Below are positions 1 through 8,922 of a DNA stretch of 64,000 nucleotides, piece by piece. Position 1 is the stretch's first letter, and each line of letters starts with the position of its first letter. A program made the position numbers and the translations under genes. A model generated the notes under the pieces. The model was not told where the DNA came from, made no database searches, and saw only the letters and a list, made by a program, of their open reading frames with translations. The DNA is from Methylibium rhizosphaerae. Its GTDB lineage: Bacteria > Pseudomonadota > Gammaproteobacteria > Burkholderiales > Burkholderiaceae_C. The stretch covers positions 1-64,000 of the forward strand of contig NZ_SWAR01000026.1 in the NCBI RefSeq assembly GCF_006386545.1, written 5' to 3'.

Positions 1-181
1 TGCACCGCCGGCAGAAGCAGCCGGCAGTTCTCGCCAACCTGTTTGGAGCGCCTCATGTTCGGTACGCGGCAGCCTGACCGGTTGTTAGACATTTACCCGC
101 CTGCTCAATAACAGGCCCTAGCAACCGGCGCTCCCGGCCGGGCATCGGCGCCGATGCCTCGGCCGGCGGCAGGGAATCCCC
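1..181. other. upstream segment with no assignable gene
   Basis: All three forward frames from the window edge close within about 110 bases. On the minus strand an ATG at 56-54 opens a frame that runs off the left edge, but only 18 codons are visible and they resemble nothing I recognise. Nothing here can be called a gene; the segment mainly carries the upstream side of the copper promoter and one copy of a 13-base inverted repeat. Confidence 0.4.
109..121 (-). repeat. 13-base repeat CTAGGGCCTGTTA, copy 1 (inverted)
   Basis: Read on the minus strand this is CTAGGGCCTGTTA, the same 13 bases found on the plus strand at 17773-17785. CTAG followed by GGCCTGTTA could be an insertion-sequence end at a CTAG-type target, as in some IS5-family elements, but no transposase gene is visible next to it. 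The repeat is exact; its origin is speculation. Confidence 0.45.
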
Positions 182-212
182 TTGACCTTCCCACAAGGTG
201 AAGGTCCAGACT
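182..212 (+). promoter_or_regulatory. CueR/MerR-type copper-responsive promoter
   Basis: A -35 element TTGACC (182-187) and a -10-like CAGACT (207-212) are separated by 19 bases, the over-long spacer typical of promoters activated by MerR-family metal sensors. Inside the spacer is a perfect dyad, ACCTTC (185-190) and GAAGGT (200-205), matching the half sites described for CueR operators. It lies 27 bases upstream of the copper ATPase start. The regulator gene itself is not in the window. Confidence 0.75.
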
Positions 213-238
213 GCAGCACAACAACAACGGGAGCCCCC

Positions 239-2494
239 ATGCCGACACCCGATGCGCACCACGAGCATGCCCACCATGGGCATGCTGCCCACCACGACCA
301 CCACGACCACCACGACCACGGCCATGCAGCCCATCCGGCTGCCGCGCCACAGCCGGCATCGCGTGCGGGCGAAGCGGGCCAGGTCGAATACACCTGCCCG
401 ATGCATCCGCAGGTGCGGCAGATGGGCCCGGGCCATTGCCCCATCTGCGGCATGGCGCTCGAACCGGTGGTGGCCACCGCCGACCAGGGCGAGAGCCCCG
501 ATCTGCGCGACATGACCCGCCGCTTCTGGGTCGGCACCGCACTCACCGTGCCGGTGTTCGCCCTCGAGATGGGCGCCCACCTGTTCGACATCCACCACCT
601 CATGGCACCGCAGACCTCGAACTGGGTGCAGCTGCTGCTCGGCACGCCGGTGGTGCTGTGGGCCGGCTGGCCCTTCTTCACCCGCGCGCTGGCCTCGTTG
701 CAAAACCGCAGCCTCAACATGTTCACGCTCATCGCGCTCGGCACCGGTGCCGCCTGGCTGTACAGCCTGGTGGCGACGCTCGCACCGGGCGCCTTCCCGG
801 CCGAGCTGCGCGGCGACGGCGGCGCGGTGGCCGTGTATTTCGAAGCGGCCGCCGTCATCACCGTGCTGGTGCTGCTGGGCCAGGTGCTGGAACTGCGGGC
901 CCGGGAAAAGACCTCCGGCGCCATCAAGGCGCTGCTCGGCCTGGCGCCCAAGACGGCTGTCAGGGTCCGGCCCGACGGCTCCGACGAGACGGTGCAGGTC
1001 GACGCCATCCAGGTGGGCGACCTGCTTCGCGTGCGCCCCGGCGAGAAGGTGCCCGTGGACGGCGAGCTGACCGACGGCCGCGGCAACGTGGACGAGTCGA
1101 TGGTCACCGGCGAACCCATCCCGGTGGCGAAGGCCGTGGGTTCGAAGGTGACCGCAGGCACGCTGAACCAGACCGGCGGCTTCGTCATGCGCGCCGAGAA
1201 GGTCGGCGCCGACACCCTGCTGTCGCAGATCGTGCACATGGTGGCGGCCGCACAGCGCAGCCGCGCGCCGATTCAGCGCATGGCAGACCAGGTCGCCGGC
1301 TGGTTCGTGCCGGTGGTGATCCTGGTGGCCGCGCTGACCTTCGGCGCCTGGCTGGCCTGGGGTCCGTCGCCGGCGTTCAGCTATGCGCTCATCACCGCGG
1401 TGGCGGTGCTCATCATCGCCTGCCCCTGTGCGCTGGGCCTGGCGACGCCGATGTCGATCATGGTGGGCGTGGGCAAGGGGGCCCAGCACGGCGTGCTCAT
1501 CCGCGATGCCGAAGCGCTGGAAAAGATGGAGAAGGTCGACACCCTGGTGGTCGACAAGACCGGCACCCTGACCGAAGGCCGTCCGAAGGTGGTGCACATC
1601 GAGACCGCCGCCGGCTTCACGGCCGACGAGGTGCTGCGCAAGCTGGCCAGCGTCGAGCGCGCCAGCGAGCATCCGCTGGCGATGGCCATCGTGATGGATG
1701 CGCAGGAGCGCCGGCTGGCCCTGTCGCCGGTGACCGACTTCGATTCGCCGGTCGGCAAGGGAGTGGTCGGAACGGTCGACGGCGAGAGCATCGTGTCGGG
1801 CAGCGCGAGGTTCCTGGCGGAGCATGCCATCGCTACGTCGGCTCTGGACGCCGCCGCGGAGCAGCAGCGCCAGAAGGCTGCCACCGTCATCTTCGTCGGC
1901 GTGGGCGGCCGGCTTGCCGGCTTCGTCGCGATCGCCGACCCGATCAAGGCCACCACGCCCGAGGCGCTGCGGGCGCTCGCGGCCGCCGGCGTGCGGGTGG
2001 TGATGCTCACCGGCGACGGCGCCACCACCGCGCAGGCGGTGGGCCGGCAGCTGGGCATCGCCGAGGTGGTGGCCGACGTGCTGCCCGAGGACAAGGCCGC
2101 GGTGGTCAAGCGCCTGCAGGGCGAAGGCCGCGTGGTCGCGATGGCGGGCGACGGCGTCAACGATGCACCGGCACTGGCCCAGGCCACGGTGGGCATCGCC
2201 ATGGGAACCGGCACCGACGTCGCGATGGAAAGCGCCGGCGTCACGCTGCTCAAGGGCGACCTGATGGGCATCGTTCGCGCGCGCACCCTCTCGCGCGCCA
2301 CCATGCGCAACATCCGCGAGAACCTGGTGCTGAGCTTCGCCTACAACGTCGCGGGCATCCCGCTGGCCGCCGGCGTGCTGTACCCGTTCTTCGGGCTGCT
2401 GCTGTCGCCGGTGGTGGCCGCGGCGGCCATGGCGCTGTCGTCGGTGAGCGTGATCGGCAACGCGCTGCGCTTGCGCACCGTGAAGGTCGAGTGA
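239..2494 (+). CDS. copA: copper-translocating P1B-type ATPase with His-rich N-terminus
   Basis: Inner-membrane pump that exports Cu(I) (or Ag(I)) from the cytoplasm using ATP; 751 residues. The N-terminus is a His/Asp-rich stretch (about residues 7-40, partly encoded by tandem CCACCACGA units), followed by a heavy-metal-binding domain with CPMHP and CPICGM motifs near residue 53. The core has the CPC motif in a membrane helix (near 395), the phosphorylation motif DKTGTLTEG (near 439), the SEHP motif and the hinge [10 protein letters not shown]. The start at 239 is chosen because GGGAG lies just upstream; an earlier TTG at 182 falls inside the -35 element of the CueR-type promoter. Family identity is sure; Cu over Ag is inferred from the promoter type. 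Confidence 0.93.
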   Translation: MPTPDAHHEHAHHGHAAHHDHHDHHDHGHAAHPAAAPQPASRAGEAGQVEYTCPMHPQVRQMGPGHCPICGMALEPVVATADQGESPDLRDMTRRFWVGTALTVPVFALEMGAHLFDIHHLMAPQTSNWVQLLLGTPVVLWAGWPFFTRALASLQNRSLNMFTLIALGTGAAWLYSLVATLAPGAFPAELRGDGGAVAVYFEAAAVITVLVLLGQVLELRAREKTSGAIKALLGLAPKTAVRVRPDGSDETVQVDAIQVGDLLRVRPGEKVPVDGELTDGRGNVDESMVTGEPIPVAKAVGSKVTAGTLNQTGGFVMRAEKVGADTLLSQIVHMVAAAQRSRAPIQRMADQVAGWFVPVVILVAALTFGAWLAWGPSPAFSYALITAVAVLIIACPCALGLATPMSIMVGVGKGAQHGVLIRDAEALEKMEKVDTLVVDKTGTLTEGRPKVVHIETAAGFTADEVLRKLASVERASEHPLAMAIVMDAQERRLALSPVTDFDSPVGKGVVGTVDGESIVSGSARFLAEHAIATSALDAAAEQQRQKAATVIFVGVGGRLAGFVAIADPIKATTPEALRALAAAGVRVVMLTGDGATTAQAVGRQLGIAEVVADVLPEDKAAVVKRLQGEGRVVAMAGDGVNDAPALAQATVGIAMGTGTDVAMESAGVTLLKGDLMGIVRARTLSRATMRNIRENLVLSFAYNVAGIPLAAGVLYPFFGLLLSPVVAAAAMALSSVSVIGNALRLRTVKVE

Positions 2495-2518
2495 GCACGG
2501 CAGTGCTCCTCCAGCGCT

Positions 2519-2983
2519 TCAATCGGTGCGCAGCTCGCGCGCCGGTTTCTTCACCTGCAGCCGGCCGACGTGGTCGACCAGCGCCGCAATGCGCGCATGC
2601 ACGTAGCTCTCGGGGCGGCAGTTCGGACCGCGGCACTCGTCGGCCGCTTCGAGCCGGTAGGCCTGGCCCCATACGGGCATCTCGCGCGGACCGTGCGCGG
2701 CCACCGTCGCCCGCCCGTCGATCACTTCGTACAGCCGCCGCGCCGGCAGCAGACCCTGGTTGCGCTGCGCGAGCAGGGTCAGGTCGGGTGGAGCCTGCTG
2801 CAACTGCCCTGCCAGGCTTCCCTGCCCCTTGCCGTCGACGCCGTGGCATCCGGCGCAGCTCCTGTCGAACTCCTGCCGGCCGAGTTCGGCGCGCGTCGGG
2901 CCGCTGCGCGCACCCGAGCCGGCGCATCCGGCCAGCGCCAGGGACAGCACGGCAATGGCAAATGGGGCATGGCCTGCAAGCAT
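2519..2983 (-). CDS. small c-type cytochrome, predicted lipoprotein
   Basis: A 154-residue monohaem cytochrome c. The N-terminus is a lipoprotein signal (LALAGC, lipobox Cys near residue 20), so the protein is probably anchored at the periplasmic face. The haem site is CAGCH near residue 44, with later Met residues that could be the distal ligand (PREMPVWGQ). An AGGAG site lies eight bases before the ATG. It is convergent with the copper ATPase. An FNR-like box lies about 65 bases upstream of the start, which would fit an electron carrier induced at low oxygen. Its redox partner is unknown. Confidence 0.82.
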   Translation of the reverse strand: MLAGHAPFAIAVLSLALAGCAGSGARSGPTRAELGRQEFDRSCAGCHGVDGKGQGSLAGQLQQAPPDLTLLAQRNQGLLPARRLYEVIDGRATVAAHGPREMPVWGQAYRLEAADECRGPNCRPESYVHARIAALVDHVGRLQVKKPARELRTD

Positions 2984-3045
2984 GGGGGCAGCTCCTGGTG
3001 AGGTGTGTGATGGGGCCAGCGTAGGCGGCGACTGCGCCAGCCGGA

Positions 3046-3059
3046 TTGATCTGCGTCAC
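3046..3059. promoter_or_regulatory. FNR/Anr-like box upstream of cytochrome c gene
   Basis: TTGATCTGCGTCAC resembles the FNR/Anr consensus TTGAT-N4-ATCAA with two mismatches in the right half. It lies 63 bases upstream of the cytochrome start, overlapping the last codons of the next gene. Similar sequences recur in other spacers of the first 14 kb, which raises confidence in a shared regulator. Confidence 0.4.
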
Positions 3060-4453
3060 CTGCGCGCGCGCTCTGCCAGGCCGATCACGCGCTGCACCTT
3101 TCCGCCTGCGCCTCGCCGGGGCGGATGACCCGCCCGGCAGACGATGCGCACCCGCCGAAGTCCCTGGGCCTTCAGGTAGCCGCCGAGCACGGCCTTGGCC
3201 CGGCCCAACGAAGCCAGCGCCGCCTCGCCTTGTGCGCCGGTGGCCAGTTGCAGCTCGGCGGCGCCCAGCTGCTCGAGCTGGAAGTCGAACAGTCCCGCGT
3301 CGTCCTCGAGCACCGTACACAGAGCCAGCGGCATCAGCCGGACGACGTTGTCCCCGCTGCCCAGGCACAGCATCTCGTCATGCCGCCCGACCACGTCGAT
3401 GGCAGGCAGCGGCGAGCCGCATTCACAGGGGCTTGCATGCACGGCGATCCGGTCGCCCAGGTCGTAGCGGAGCAGCGGCTGCACCCGATTGGCCAGATTG
3501 GTCAGCAATGTCGTCGTGCCCAGCTCGCCCGAAGGCACGCTGCGGCCGTGCTCGTCCACCGACTCCAGGATGGCCCAGTCGCTGTTCAGATGGAGCCGGC
3601 CGCAGCGGCACTGCGACGCCAGCGCCAGAAACTCCGATGCGCCGTAGCTGTCGATCACCGGGCAGTCGAAGGTCTGCTCGACGAACCGGCGCATGGTCGG
3701 CGTGAGGGTCTCGCCACCGGTCCACACCTCCCGCGGTCGCGCCGACAGGCGACCTGCCGCGAACTCCTCTGCCAGCAGCACGGCCGCACTCGGATAGGTT
3801 GCGAGGATGGTCGGTGCCATGGCGTTCAGCTCGGCCACCATCTCTCGCGTCGGCCGCAGGAACGAAAGCTCGCTCAGCCTGGTGGCCAGCGCCGGATTGA
3901 GCCGCCGCAGCCGCCGCATCGAAACGACGCCAGCGAAATGCCCTTCTGTGGCCCCGACGAAAACAATGCGCTCTCCGAGATACCACGGGTCGAGCCAGCG
4001 CCTGGCTGACCATGGCCGGCGCAGCGCTTCCAGTGCGTCGTACACCGCCATGGCAAGGCCGTCCTGTACGAAGATGCCTGCTTCGCCCGTGCTACCCGAG
4101 CTTTGCCAGACGGTGTAGTGCCCAAGATACGGCTGCGCAATACGCCGGCTGTCCGCGGTGAAACGCCGCAAGCCGTCGAGCGTGAGTCGCGGGTCGGCAA
4201 CCCACTCGTCGAAGCAGCTCATCAACTCCGGTTTGCGGGTGACCGGCAAGTCCTCGAGCCGCAGCCTCGACGGGTCGACGCCGCTCAGCAGGCGACGGAA
4301 CAGCGGTGAATCGCGACGAGCCGTGTCGACCAGCGTTGCCAGGCGCCTGGCCTGCAGCGCCCCGAGCATGCGAGCGCCGCCGGCGCAAGCGCCGGCCACC
4401 TCGCCGGCCCTGGCGCTCCACAGCCACGGATCGAAGGGGGACGGTTGGGTCAT
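3056..4453 (-). CDS. PaaK-like adenylate-forming enzyme (phenylacetate-CoA ligase family)
   Basis: A 465-residue member of the adenylate-forming superfamily, closest in layout to phenylacetate-CoA ligase/CapK-like proteins, which activate a carboxylate with ATP. Visible motifs: the phosphate-binding loop SSGSTGEAG, the YGASE motif, the RYDLGDR motif, and a cluster SQCRCGRLH / SPCECGSPL with paired Cys as in PaaK-type proteins that bind zinc. The start at 4453 (MTQPSPFD) is preferred over a longer frame because a purine-rich GCAGGCAG precedes it and the extension has no family features. The substrate is unknown. It could act on an aryl acid or hydroxy acid; nothing nearby encodes an aromatic pathway. 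Confidence 0.75.
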   Translation of the reverse strand: MTQPSPFDPWLWSARAGEVAGACAGGARMLGALQARRLATLVDTARRDSPLFRRLLSGVDPSRLRLEDLPVTRKPELMSCFDEWVADPRLTLDGLRRFTADSRRIAQPYLGHYTVWQSSGSTGEAGIFVQDGLAMAVYDALEALRRPWSARRWLDPWYLGERIVFVGATEGHFAGVVSMRRLRRLNPALATRLSELSFLRPTREMVAELNAMAPTILATYPSAAVLLAEEFAAGRLSARPREVWTGGETLTPTMRRFVEQTFDCPVIDSYGASEFLALASQCRCGRLHLNSDWAILESVDEHGRSVPSGELGTTTLLTNLANRVQPLLRYDLGDRIAVHASPCECGSPLPAIDVVGRHDEMLCLGSGDNVVRLMPLALCTVLEDDAGLFDFQLEQLGAAELQLATGAQGEAALASLGRAKAVLGGYLKAQGLRRVRIVCRAGHPPRRGAGGKVQRVIGLAERARR

Positions 4454-4537
4454 CTGCCTGCCTGCACGTCGAACATGGCCTGCCCCTGAAGCGAGCCAGC
4501 GCTCGGCCGCAGTCTGTGCCTCGCGCCGACCCACACC

Positions 4538-4551
4538 TTGATGTGAAGCAA
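4538..4551. promoter_or_regulatory. weak FNR/Anr-like box upstream of the PaaK-like gene
   Basis: TTGATGTGAAGCAA has an intact left half-site and a degenerate right half (AGCAA instead of ATCAA). It is 85 bases upstream of the start at 4453. Alone it would be unconvincing; it is listed because four better or similar boxes occur in neighbouring spacers. Confidence 0.3.
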
Positions 4552-4624
4552 CGCACCGATTCTCGTGCGACGGCGCCGCGCGGTGCAGGTGCCGCCCGTG
4601 CGCCTGCACCGCACCTGACAGACG

Positions 4625-4843
4625 CTACTGCAGCACCGCTTCCACCTGGGGAAATCGGTACTCTCGGCCGATCATGGCCCGCACGTAGAGGTAGTTGCAC
4701 AGCGCACGCTCGCTCAGCGCGTCCATCGTGACCTGGCCGCTTGCGTCGCACGGGAAGGTGTAGGCGCGCCCCGCGTCGAACAGCGAGCGGAACCGCAGCT
4801 CGTAGTGCCGGCCGTCTTGCGAAGCCATGGTCGAAGCGTTCAT
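4625..4843 (-). CDS. small conserved hypothetical protein
   Basis: A 72-residue protein starting MNASTMASQDG. It has no signal peptide or membrane segment and contains a compact mixed alpha/beta-like sequence with a single Cys (FPCDASG) and a segment ALSERALCNYLYVRAM. The start at 4843 is chosen because GGAG lies a few bases upstream; a longer reading to 4969 is Arg-rich and lacks a ribosome binding site. I recall similar short uncharacterised proteins in Burkholderiales but cannot give a function. Confidence 0.6.
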   Translation of the reverse strand: MNASTMASQDGRHYELRFRSLFDAGRAYTFPCDASGQVTMDALSERALCNYLYVRAMIGREYRFPQVEAVLQ

Positions 4844-4988
4844 TGCGGGCTCCATGTTCGTCGACTCGATGAAGACAACATAGGCCTCGCCTGCAAACAG
4901 CCACGCACGGATGCGAAGCAACGTGGAACAACGCGTAAACCTCCGGTGACGCCAGTGCAACCCGCTCACAGGGACGGGCCGGTGCCGT

Positions 4989-5693
4989 CTACCGCAGCAG
5001 CAGCCCGCCCGAGGCTTCCCCGGCCGGCTGCAGCGGCCCGAGCGGGTTGCTCTGCTGCTCGGTGCGCTGGACCTGCGGCTCCCCGCCGTGGTTGCGGAAC
5101 AGCACCAGGTCGTCCCGCACGATCAGCAGTCCCTCGAAGTGCCAGCCCGTCACCAAGGTCGTGCGCCGGAAGTTGAGGAAGTCGAGCAGGAAGGCCCCCG
5201 TGCGCTGGCGTGTCTGCTCGCTGAGCTTGAACTCGTAGGCCCGGCAGGCCTGCCGGGCAACGATGCAGTCGCGAATGCCGGCATCCAGCAGGTCGAGCGG
5301 GATGCTGGGGTTGGGTGCGATCCTGGCCACCACCTCCGGGTAAGGCACCTCGCGCATGTTGGCGCTGTCGTGCAGATCGAAGCCCAGCTCGCGCAGCTCG
5401 GACGTGCGGGTGCGATACGGCACCACCCGCTCGATGGCCGCGCGCGCCTCGTCGAAGCTCGCAAAAGGCGACGCCGTGCGGATGCTGCCGTGCGGCAGCA
5501 GGCTCGCGCAGCCGCTGGCCAGGCACGGCAGCAGCAGCCATGCAAGGCTGCCGACGCCGCGGGGGCGCGCAGGTACTGGGTTGATGCCGCGCAAGCCGAT
5601 GGGCTGCGATGTGGACACGGCGTGGCGATCCAACACCACCACCTTCAGGAAGGCCCCAGCGCGCATGACGACCAGGCCGCCGTCATCCCGCAC
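4989..5693 (-). CDS. predicted lipoprotein of unknown function
   Basis: The frame encodes up to 234 residues. The mature part follows a lipoprotein signal WLLLPCLASGC (lipobox Cys near residue 62), so the true start is probably downstream of 5693, perhaps a GTG near 5615 or a TTG near 5594; no good ribosome binding site decides it. The mature domain has two Cys residues in RDCIVARQACRAYEF and ends in an Arg/Leu tail. No enzyme motif is recognisable. It lies between two other small exported or hypothetical genes on the same strand. Localisation to the envelope is the only safe statement. Confidence 0.6.
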   Translation of the reverse strand: MRDDGGLVVMRAGAFLKVVVLDRHAVSTSQPIGLRGINPVPARPRGVGSLAWLLLPCLASGCASLLPHGSIRTASPFASFDEARAAIERVVPYRTRTSELRELGFDLHDSANMREVPYPEVVARIAPNPSIPLDLLDAGIRDCIVARQACRAYEFKLSEQTRQRTGAFLLDFLNFRRTTLVTGWHFEGLLIVRDDLVLFRNHGGEPQVQRTEQQSNPLGPLQPAGEASGGLLLR

Positions 5694-5739
5694 ACGGGTC
5701 GACCGATTGCTCGATGTCGATAGCGATGGCGTTCATGAG

Positions 5740-6177
5740 TCAGCGCAGCGCCGCGCCATCCCAGCGGAACACGCGCGCCGAGGCTTCGCCCGGTCGCTGG
5801 ATCCTCAGCTCGATGACCTGCGGCGCCTGCGGAACTGCAGGGAACCTGAGCGTGCCCTCGCGGTGATGGCCCCCGGGTGCGGCGCCGGTCCACGCGACCG
5901 GTCGCACTTCGGTGCCATCGACAACCAGCACCGCCGTGCTCACCAGGTCGTCGCTCAGGTCCGCGCTGTGGGTATCGAGTACGACGGCGAACTCCCATTC
6001 CGAGGCGCCCGGCCCAATGGCCTTGGGAGTGACCTTCACCGTCACGCCGCGCTCGCTCGAGCTCTGGGCGGCCGGTGCCTGCGCCTGGGCGAAGCCGGAC
6101 CATGCGATGGCCATGGCCGATATCGCGACGGCGGCGAGTTCGATGAGCAGTCGATGTCGCAGCGTCTGCAGTCTCAT
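5740..6177 (-). CDS. small periplasmic protein of unknown function
   Basis: A 145-residue protein with a clear Sec signal peptide (charged start MRLQTLRHR, hydrophobic core, cleavage after GFAQA). The mature part is predicted beta-rich, with alternating hydrophobic residues like an Ig-type fold and no Cys; this resembles small periplasmic beta-sandwich proteins but is not diagnostic. The start at 6177 follows AAGGAG by a good spacing. It is divergent from the LolA-like gene and shares with it the spacer that holds the best FNR-like box. Confidence 0.65.
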   Translation of the reverse strand: MRLQTLRHRLLIELAAVAISAMAIAWSGFAQAQAPAAQSSSERGVTVKVTPKAIGPGASEWEFAVVLDTHSADLSDDLVSTAVLVVDGTEVRPVAWTGAAPGGHHREGTLRFPAVPQAPQVIELRIQRPGEASARVFRWDGAALR

Positions 6178-6236
6178 GTCGTGGCTCCTTGGTCGCTGAA
6201 GTGCGTTCAAGACTAGCCATGCTCCCGGCCGCGGCA

Positions 6237-6250
6237 TTGATGCATGTCAA
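6237..6250. promoter_or_regulatory. FNR/Anr-like box in divergent spacer
   Basis: TTGATGCATGTCAA matches the FNR/Anr consensus TTGAT-N4-ATCAA at nine of ten fixed positions. It lies 60 bases upstream of the minus-strand gene start (6177) and 34 bases upstream of the plus-strand LolA-like gene (6284), so it could serve either promoter. Confidence 0.5.
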
Positions 6251-6283
6251 CCCCGTCACCGACGCCGGGCCTACCCTGACTTC

Positions 6284-7054
6284 ATGTGCCGACTGCCCTT
6301 CCTCCGCCGCTTCATCGCCGCGGTGCTGCTTGCCATGCCCTTGTGCCTGCCTGCATGGGCGGGCGACGAGCCCACCGGGCGGCAGGTGCTCGAGCGGGTG
6401 GAGAACCTGCTGTGGGCCCGCACGCTGCAGGGGCGCTACGAAATGCAGATCGTCACGCCGCGCTGGCAGCGCACGCTGGCGCTGCGTGTCTGGATGGACC
6501 GCCCGAAGCGCACGTTCATCCGCATCGATGCGCCGGCCAAGGAAGCAGGCATCGGCTCGCTGCGCATCGGCAACGAGATGTGGAATTACCTGCCGAGCGT
6601 GGAGCGCACGATCAAGGTCCCGCCGTCGATGATGCTGCAGCCCTGGATGGGCTCGGACTTCACCAACGACGATCTGGTGAAGGAAAGCAGCATCCTGGAC
6701 GACTACACGCACGACATCGCGGATGCGCCGCCGGTCGACGGCCATCCGGTGCACCGGGTCGTGGCCACGCCCAGGCCCGATGCGGCCGTGGTGTGGGGGC
6801 GCGTCGTCTACTTCGTGCGCAAGTCGGACTCGATCCCGCTCAGGCAGGAGTACTTCGACGAACGCGGGGAGCTCGTGCGCGTGATGACCTTCACCGACGT
6901 GCGAGAGGTCGGCGGGCGCCGCCTGCCCACCCGATGGGAAATGCGCCCTGTCGCCAAGGCAGGACACGCGACCACGGTGCAGCTCATGGACGCCGTCTTC
7001 AACGCGCCGCTGGACGATGAAGTGTTCACGCAGCGTCACCTGCAGCGCCGCTGA
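6284..7054 (+). CDS. LolA-like outer membrane lipoprotein-sorting family protein
   Basis: A 256-residue periplasmic protein with a Sec signal (cleavage after LPAWA). The mature domain looks like the LolA-like fold of the 'outer membrane lipoprotein-sorting protein' family: repeated beta strands such as RYEMQIVTPRW and KRTFIRIDAP, then GSLRIGNEMWNYLPSVERTIKVPP. Such proteins carry a lipid or lipoprotein in a hydrophobic cavity. The gene overlaps the next by 38 bases and begins a four-gene unit with a barrel protein, an ABC ATPase and a permease. The context suggests a periplasmic shuttle in a trans-envelope lipid or lipoprotein export route. It is not the housekeeping LolA, since it is much longer and paired with different partners. 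Confidence 0.8.
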   Translation: MCRLPFLRRFIAAVLLAMPLCLPAWAGDEPTGRQVLERVENLLWARTLQGRYEMQIVTPRWQRTLALRVWMDRPKRTFIRIDAPAKEAGIGSLRIGNEMWNYLPSVERTIKVPPSMMLQPWMGSDFTNDDLVKESSILDDYTHDIADAPPVDGHPVHRVVATPRPDAAVVWGRVVYFVRKSDSIPLRQEYFDERGELVRVMTFTDVREVGGRRLPTRWEMRPVAKAGHATTVQLMDAVFNAPLDDEVFTQRHLQRR

Positions 7055-8135
7055 GCGATTCGCACGCGGCGCCTGGGCGGCTGCGCTTGTGGCGGCGGCC
7101 GCCGGCGCCCAGGCCCAGGAGGCGCCGCCGTCGGTCTCCGGGTACTTCAAGAGCCTGCTGATCGATTCGCGCAGCATCGTGCCGCCGCACGATCGCTACA
7201 CGCTCGGGCTGGGCCGCCTGCGCCTGGAGCTGAAGGGGCCGATCTCCGACAGGCTCTCCGTCGATGTGCAATACGACAACGAGCTGCTGCTGGGCGACTA
7301 CCTGCGCACCGGCGACTTCCGGGCCGCCAAGGAGCGCGAGCCGCCGACCTGGTGGCACGCCCAGGCGAACTACCTCGACTCCGGGCACGCCTACGGTCTG
7401 CACCGCCTGCACCGGGCGTCGATCGCTGGGTCGTTCGGCGACACCGACGTGCGCTTCGGCCGCCAGCGCATCGCCTGGGGCACCGGGCGCTTCTGGAGCC
7501 CGCTGGACATCCTGAACCCGCCGTCTCCCACGGCCCTCGAGCGCGAGGAGCGCATTGGCGTCGACGCGATCCTGGTCGAGCACAAGCTCGGGGCCGTCTC
7601 ACGCGCCGCCGTCGTCCTGGCACCGCACCACCTGCGTCGCGATGCCAGCTTCGCCGCAATGTGGCACGACAACCGAGGCGGCTTGGACTTCTCGGTGGTG
7701 GCGGGCCGGTTCCGTCGCGACACGGTTGCCGGCCTGGACCTGGCCGGCCAGATCGGCGCCACCGGAGTGCGCGCGGAGATCACGCGGGCCTGGGGACCGG
7801 GGGGTGGCACGCGTGTCCTGCTCGGCGCCGACCACGCGTTCGCCAACACCGTGACCCTCAGCGGCGAGCTGTTCAACGACGGCGCCGCCGTGCCGGATCG
7901 CAGGCGCCATGCCGGCGTGGCGGTGCGCTACGAGCTCACACCCTTGTGGACGACGTACCACGAGCTGGTGGCCAACCTGGAGGACGGCAGCCGCTACTAC
8001 CGGCCCGCGCTCACCTGGTCGCCACGAGAGAACCTCGACCTGACCGTGGGAGCGCAGTTCTTCAGCGGCCGCCCGGGCAGCGAGCTCTCCTCCCTGCCGC
8101 GCGTGCTGTACCTGCAGCTGCAGTGGTTCTTCTGA
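7017..8135 (+). CDS. outer membrane beta-barrel protein of LolA/ABC module
   Basis: A 372-residue protein with a signal peptide (Ala-rich core, cleavage after AGAQAQ) and long runs of alternating amphipathic strands ending in a terminal Phe (LQLQWFF), typical of outer-membrane barrels inserted by the Bam complex. The stretch VRFGRQRIAWGTGRFWSP is a conserved-looking periplasmic turn region. The start at 7017 lies inside the previous gene; a GTG at 7089 would remove most of the signal peptide and is rejected. It is probably translationally coupled to the LolA-like gene and likely provides the outer-membrane component of the export module. The substrate is unknown. Confidence 0.72.
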   Translation: MKCSRSVTCSAAERFARGAWAAALVAAAAGAQAQEAPPSVSGYFKSLLIDSRSIVPPHDRYTLGLGRLRLELKGPISDRLSVDVQYDNELLLGDYLRTGDFRAAKEREPPTWWHAQANYLDSGHAYGLHRLHRASIAGSFGDTDVRFGRQRIAWGTGRFWSPLDILNPPSPTALEREERIGVDAILVEHKLGAVSRAAVVLAPHHLRRDASFAAMWHDNRGGLDFSVVAGRFRRDTVAGLDLAGQIGATGVRAEITRAWGPGGGTRVLLGADHAFANTVTLSGELFNDGAAVPDRRRHAGVAVRYELTPLWTTYHELVANLEDGSRYYRPALTWSPRENLDLTVGAQFFSGRPGSELSSLPRVLYLQLQWFF

Positions 8136-8223
8136 CTTGACGCCGCTCAAGGATGGCAGGCCGGCCACCTTCTATCTTGCTGGCATGGACAGACCCTCCG
8201 CGATCGATGTCAACCGCACGCGG

Positions 8224-8922
8224 ATGACGGACGAGCTCATCGTGCGCATCGAAGGTCTCACGCGCGAGTACCGCCAGGACGCCATCACCGTGCAGGCGCT
8301 CGACGGCATCGACCTCGAGATCCGGCGCGGCGACTTCGCCGTGCTCGTCGGCCCCTCGGGCTCCGGCAAGACGACTCTGCTCAACATGATGGGCGGCCTG
8401 GACTCGCCGACCGCAGGCCGCATCTGGGTGGCCGGCATCGACGTCGGAAGCATGCGCCGGGCCGCGCTCTCGGAAATGCGGCTGCGTCACATCGGTTTCG
8501 TGTTCCAGGAGTTCAACCTCATTCCGGTGCTGTCGGCACTGGAGAACGTGGAGTTCGTGATGCTGCTGCAGGGGCGACCGCAGGCCGAGCGCCGGGTTCG
8601 CTCGATGACCCTGCTGAAGGCGCTGGGCCTCGAAGGCCTGGAGCACCGCCGGCCTTCCCAACTCTCCGGCGGGCAGCAGCAGCGTGTCGCCGTGGCACGC
8701 GCCATTGCCGCCGAGCCGACCATCGTGCTGCCGGACGAACCCACCGCGAACCTGGATTCGAAGGCCGGCGCCGCCTTGATGGACCTGATGCGCCGGCTCA
8801 ACGAGGAGCAAGGCGTGACCTTCGTGTTCTCGACCCACGATCCGATGGTGGTCGAGCGCGCGCGCAGAGTCATCCGGCTGCGTGACGGCCGCATCGAGTC
8901 CGACGAGAGGAGACCCGGCTGA
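8224..8922 (+). CDS. ABC transporter ATP-binding protein, LolD/MacB type
   Basis: Cytoplasmic ATPase subunit of 232 residues, the usual length for LolD-type proteins. It has Walker A GPSGSGKTT, Q-loop FQEFNLIP, signature LSGGQQQR, Walker B followed by DEPTANLD, and the switch His in STHDP. The residue before the Walker B Asp is Pro (VLPDEP) where Ala is usual. I chose ATG 8224 (MTDELIV); an ATG at 8185 and a TTG at 8137 are also open in frame and none has a strong ribosome binding site. Its stop overlaps the permease start (TGATG), so the two are surely coupled. Together they power extraction of a membrane substrate rather than import. Confidence 0.9.
   Translation: MTDELIVRIEGLTREYRQDAITVQALDGIDLEIRRGDFAVLVGPSGSGKTTLLNMMGGLDSPTAGRIWVAGIDVGSMRRAALSEMRLRHIGFVFQEFNLIPVLSALENVEFVMLLQGRPQAERRVRSMTLLKALGLEGLEHRRPSQLSGGQQQRVAVARAIAAEPTIVLPDEPTANLDSKAGAALMDLMRRLNEEQGVTFVFSTHDPMVVERARRVIRLRDGRIESDERRPG

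Noticed and set aside
182-238. 19-codon N-terminal extension of the copper ATPase from a TTG
   Set aside because: The TTG is the -35 element of the CueR-type promoter, so it lies upstream of the transcript start.
2489-2510. small GAGCAC/GTGCTC hairpin after the copper ATPase as terminator
   Set aside because: Six-base stem, no T run on either strand; not strong enough to call.
436-3024. 862-residue frame overlapping the copper ATPase
   Set aside because: No domain motifs and extreme Arg/Gly content; wrong-frame reading of copA and the next spacer.
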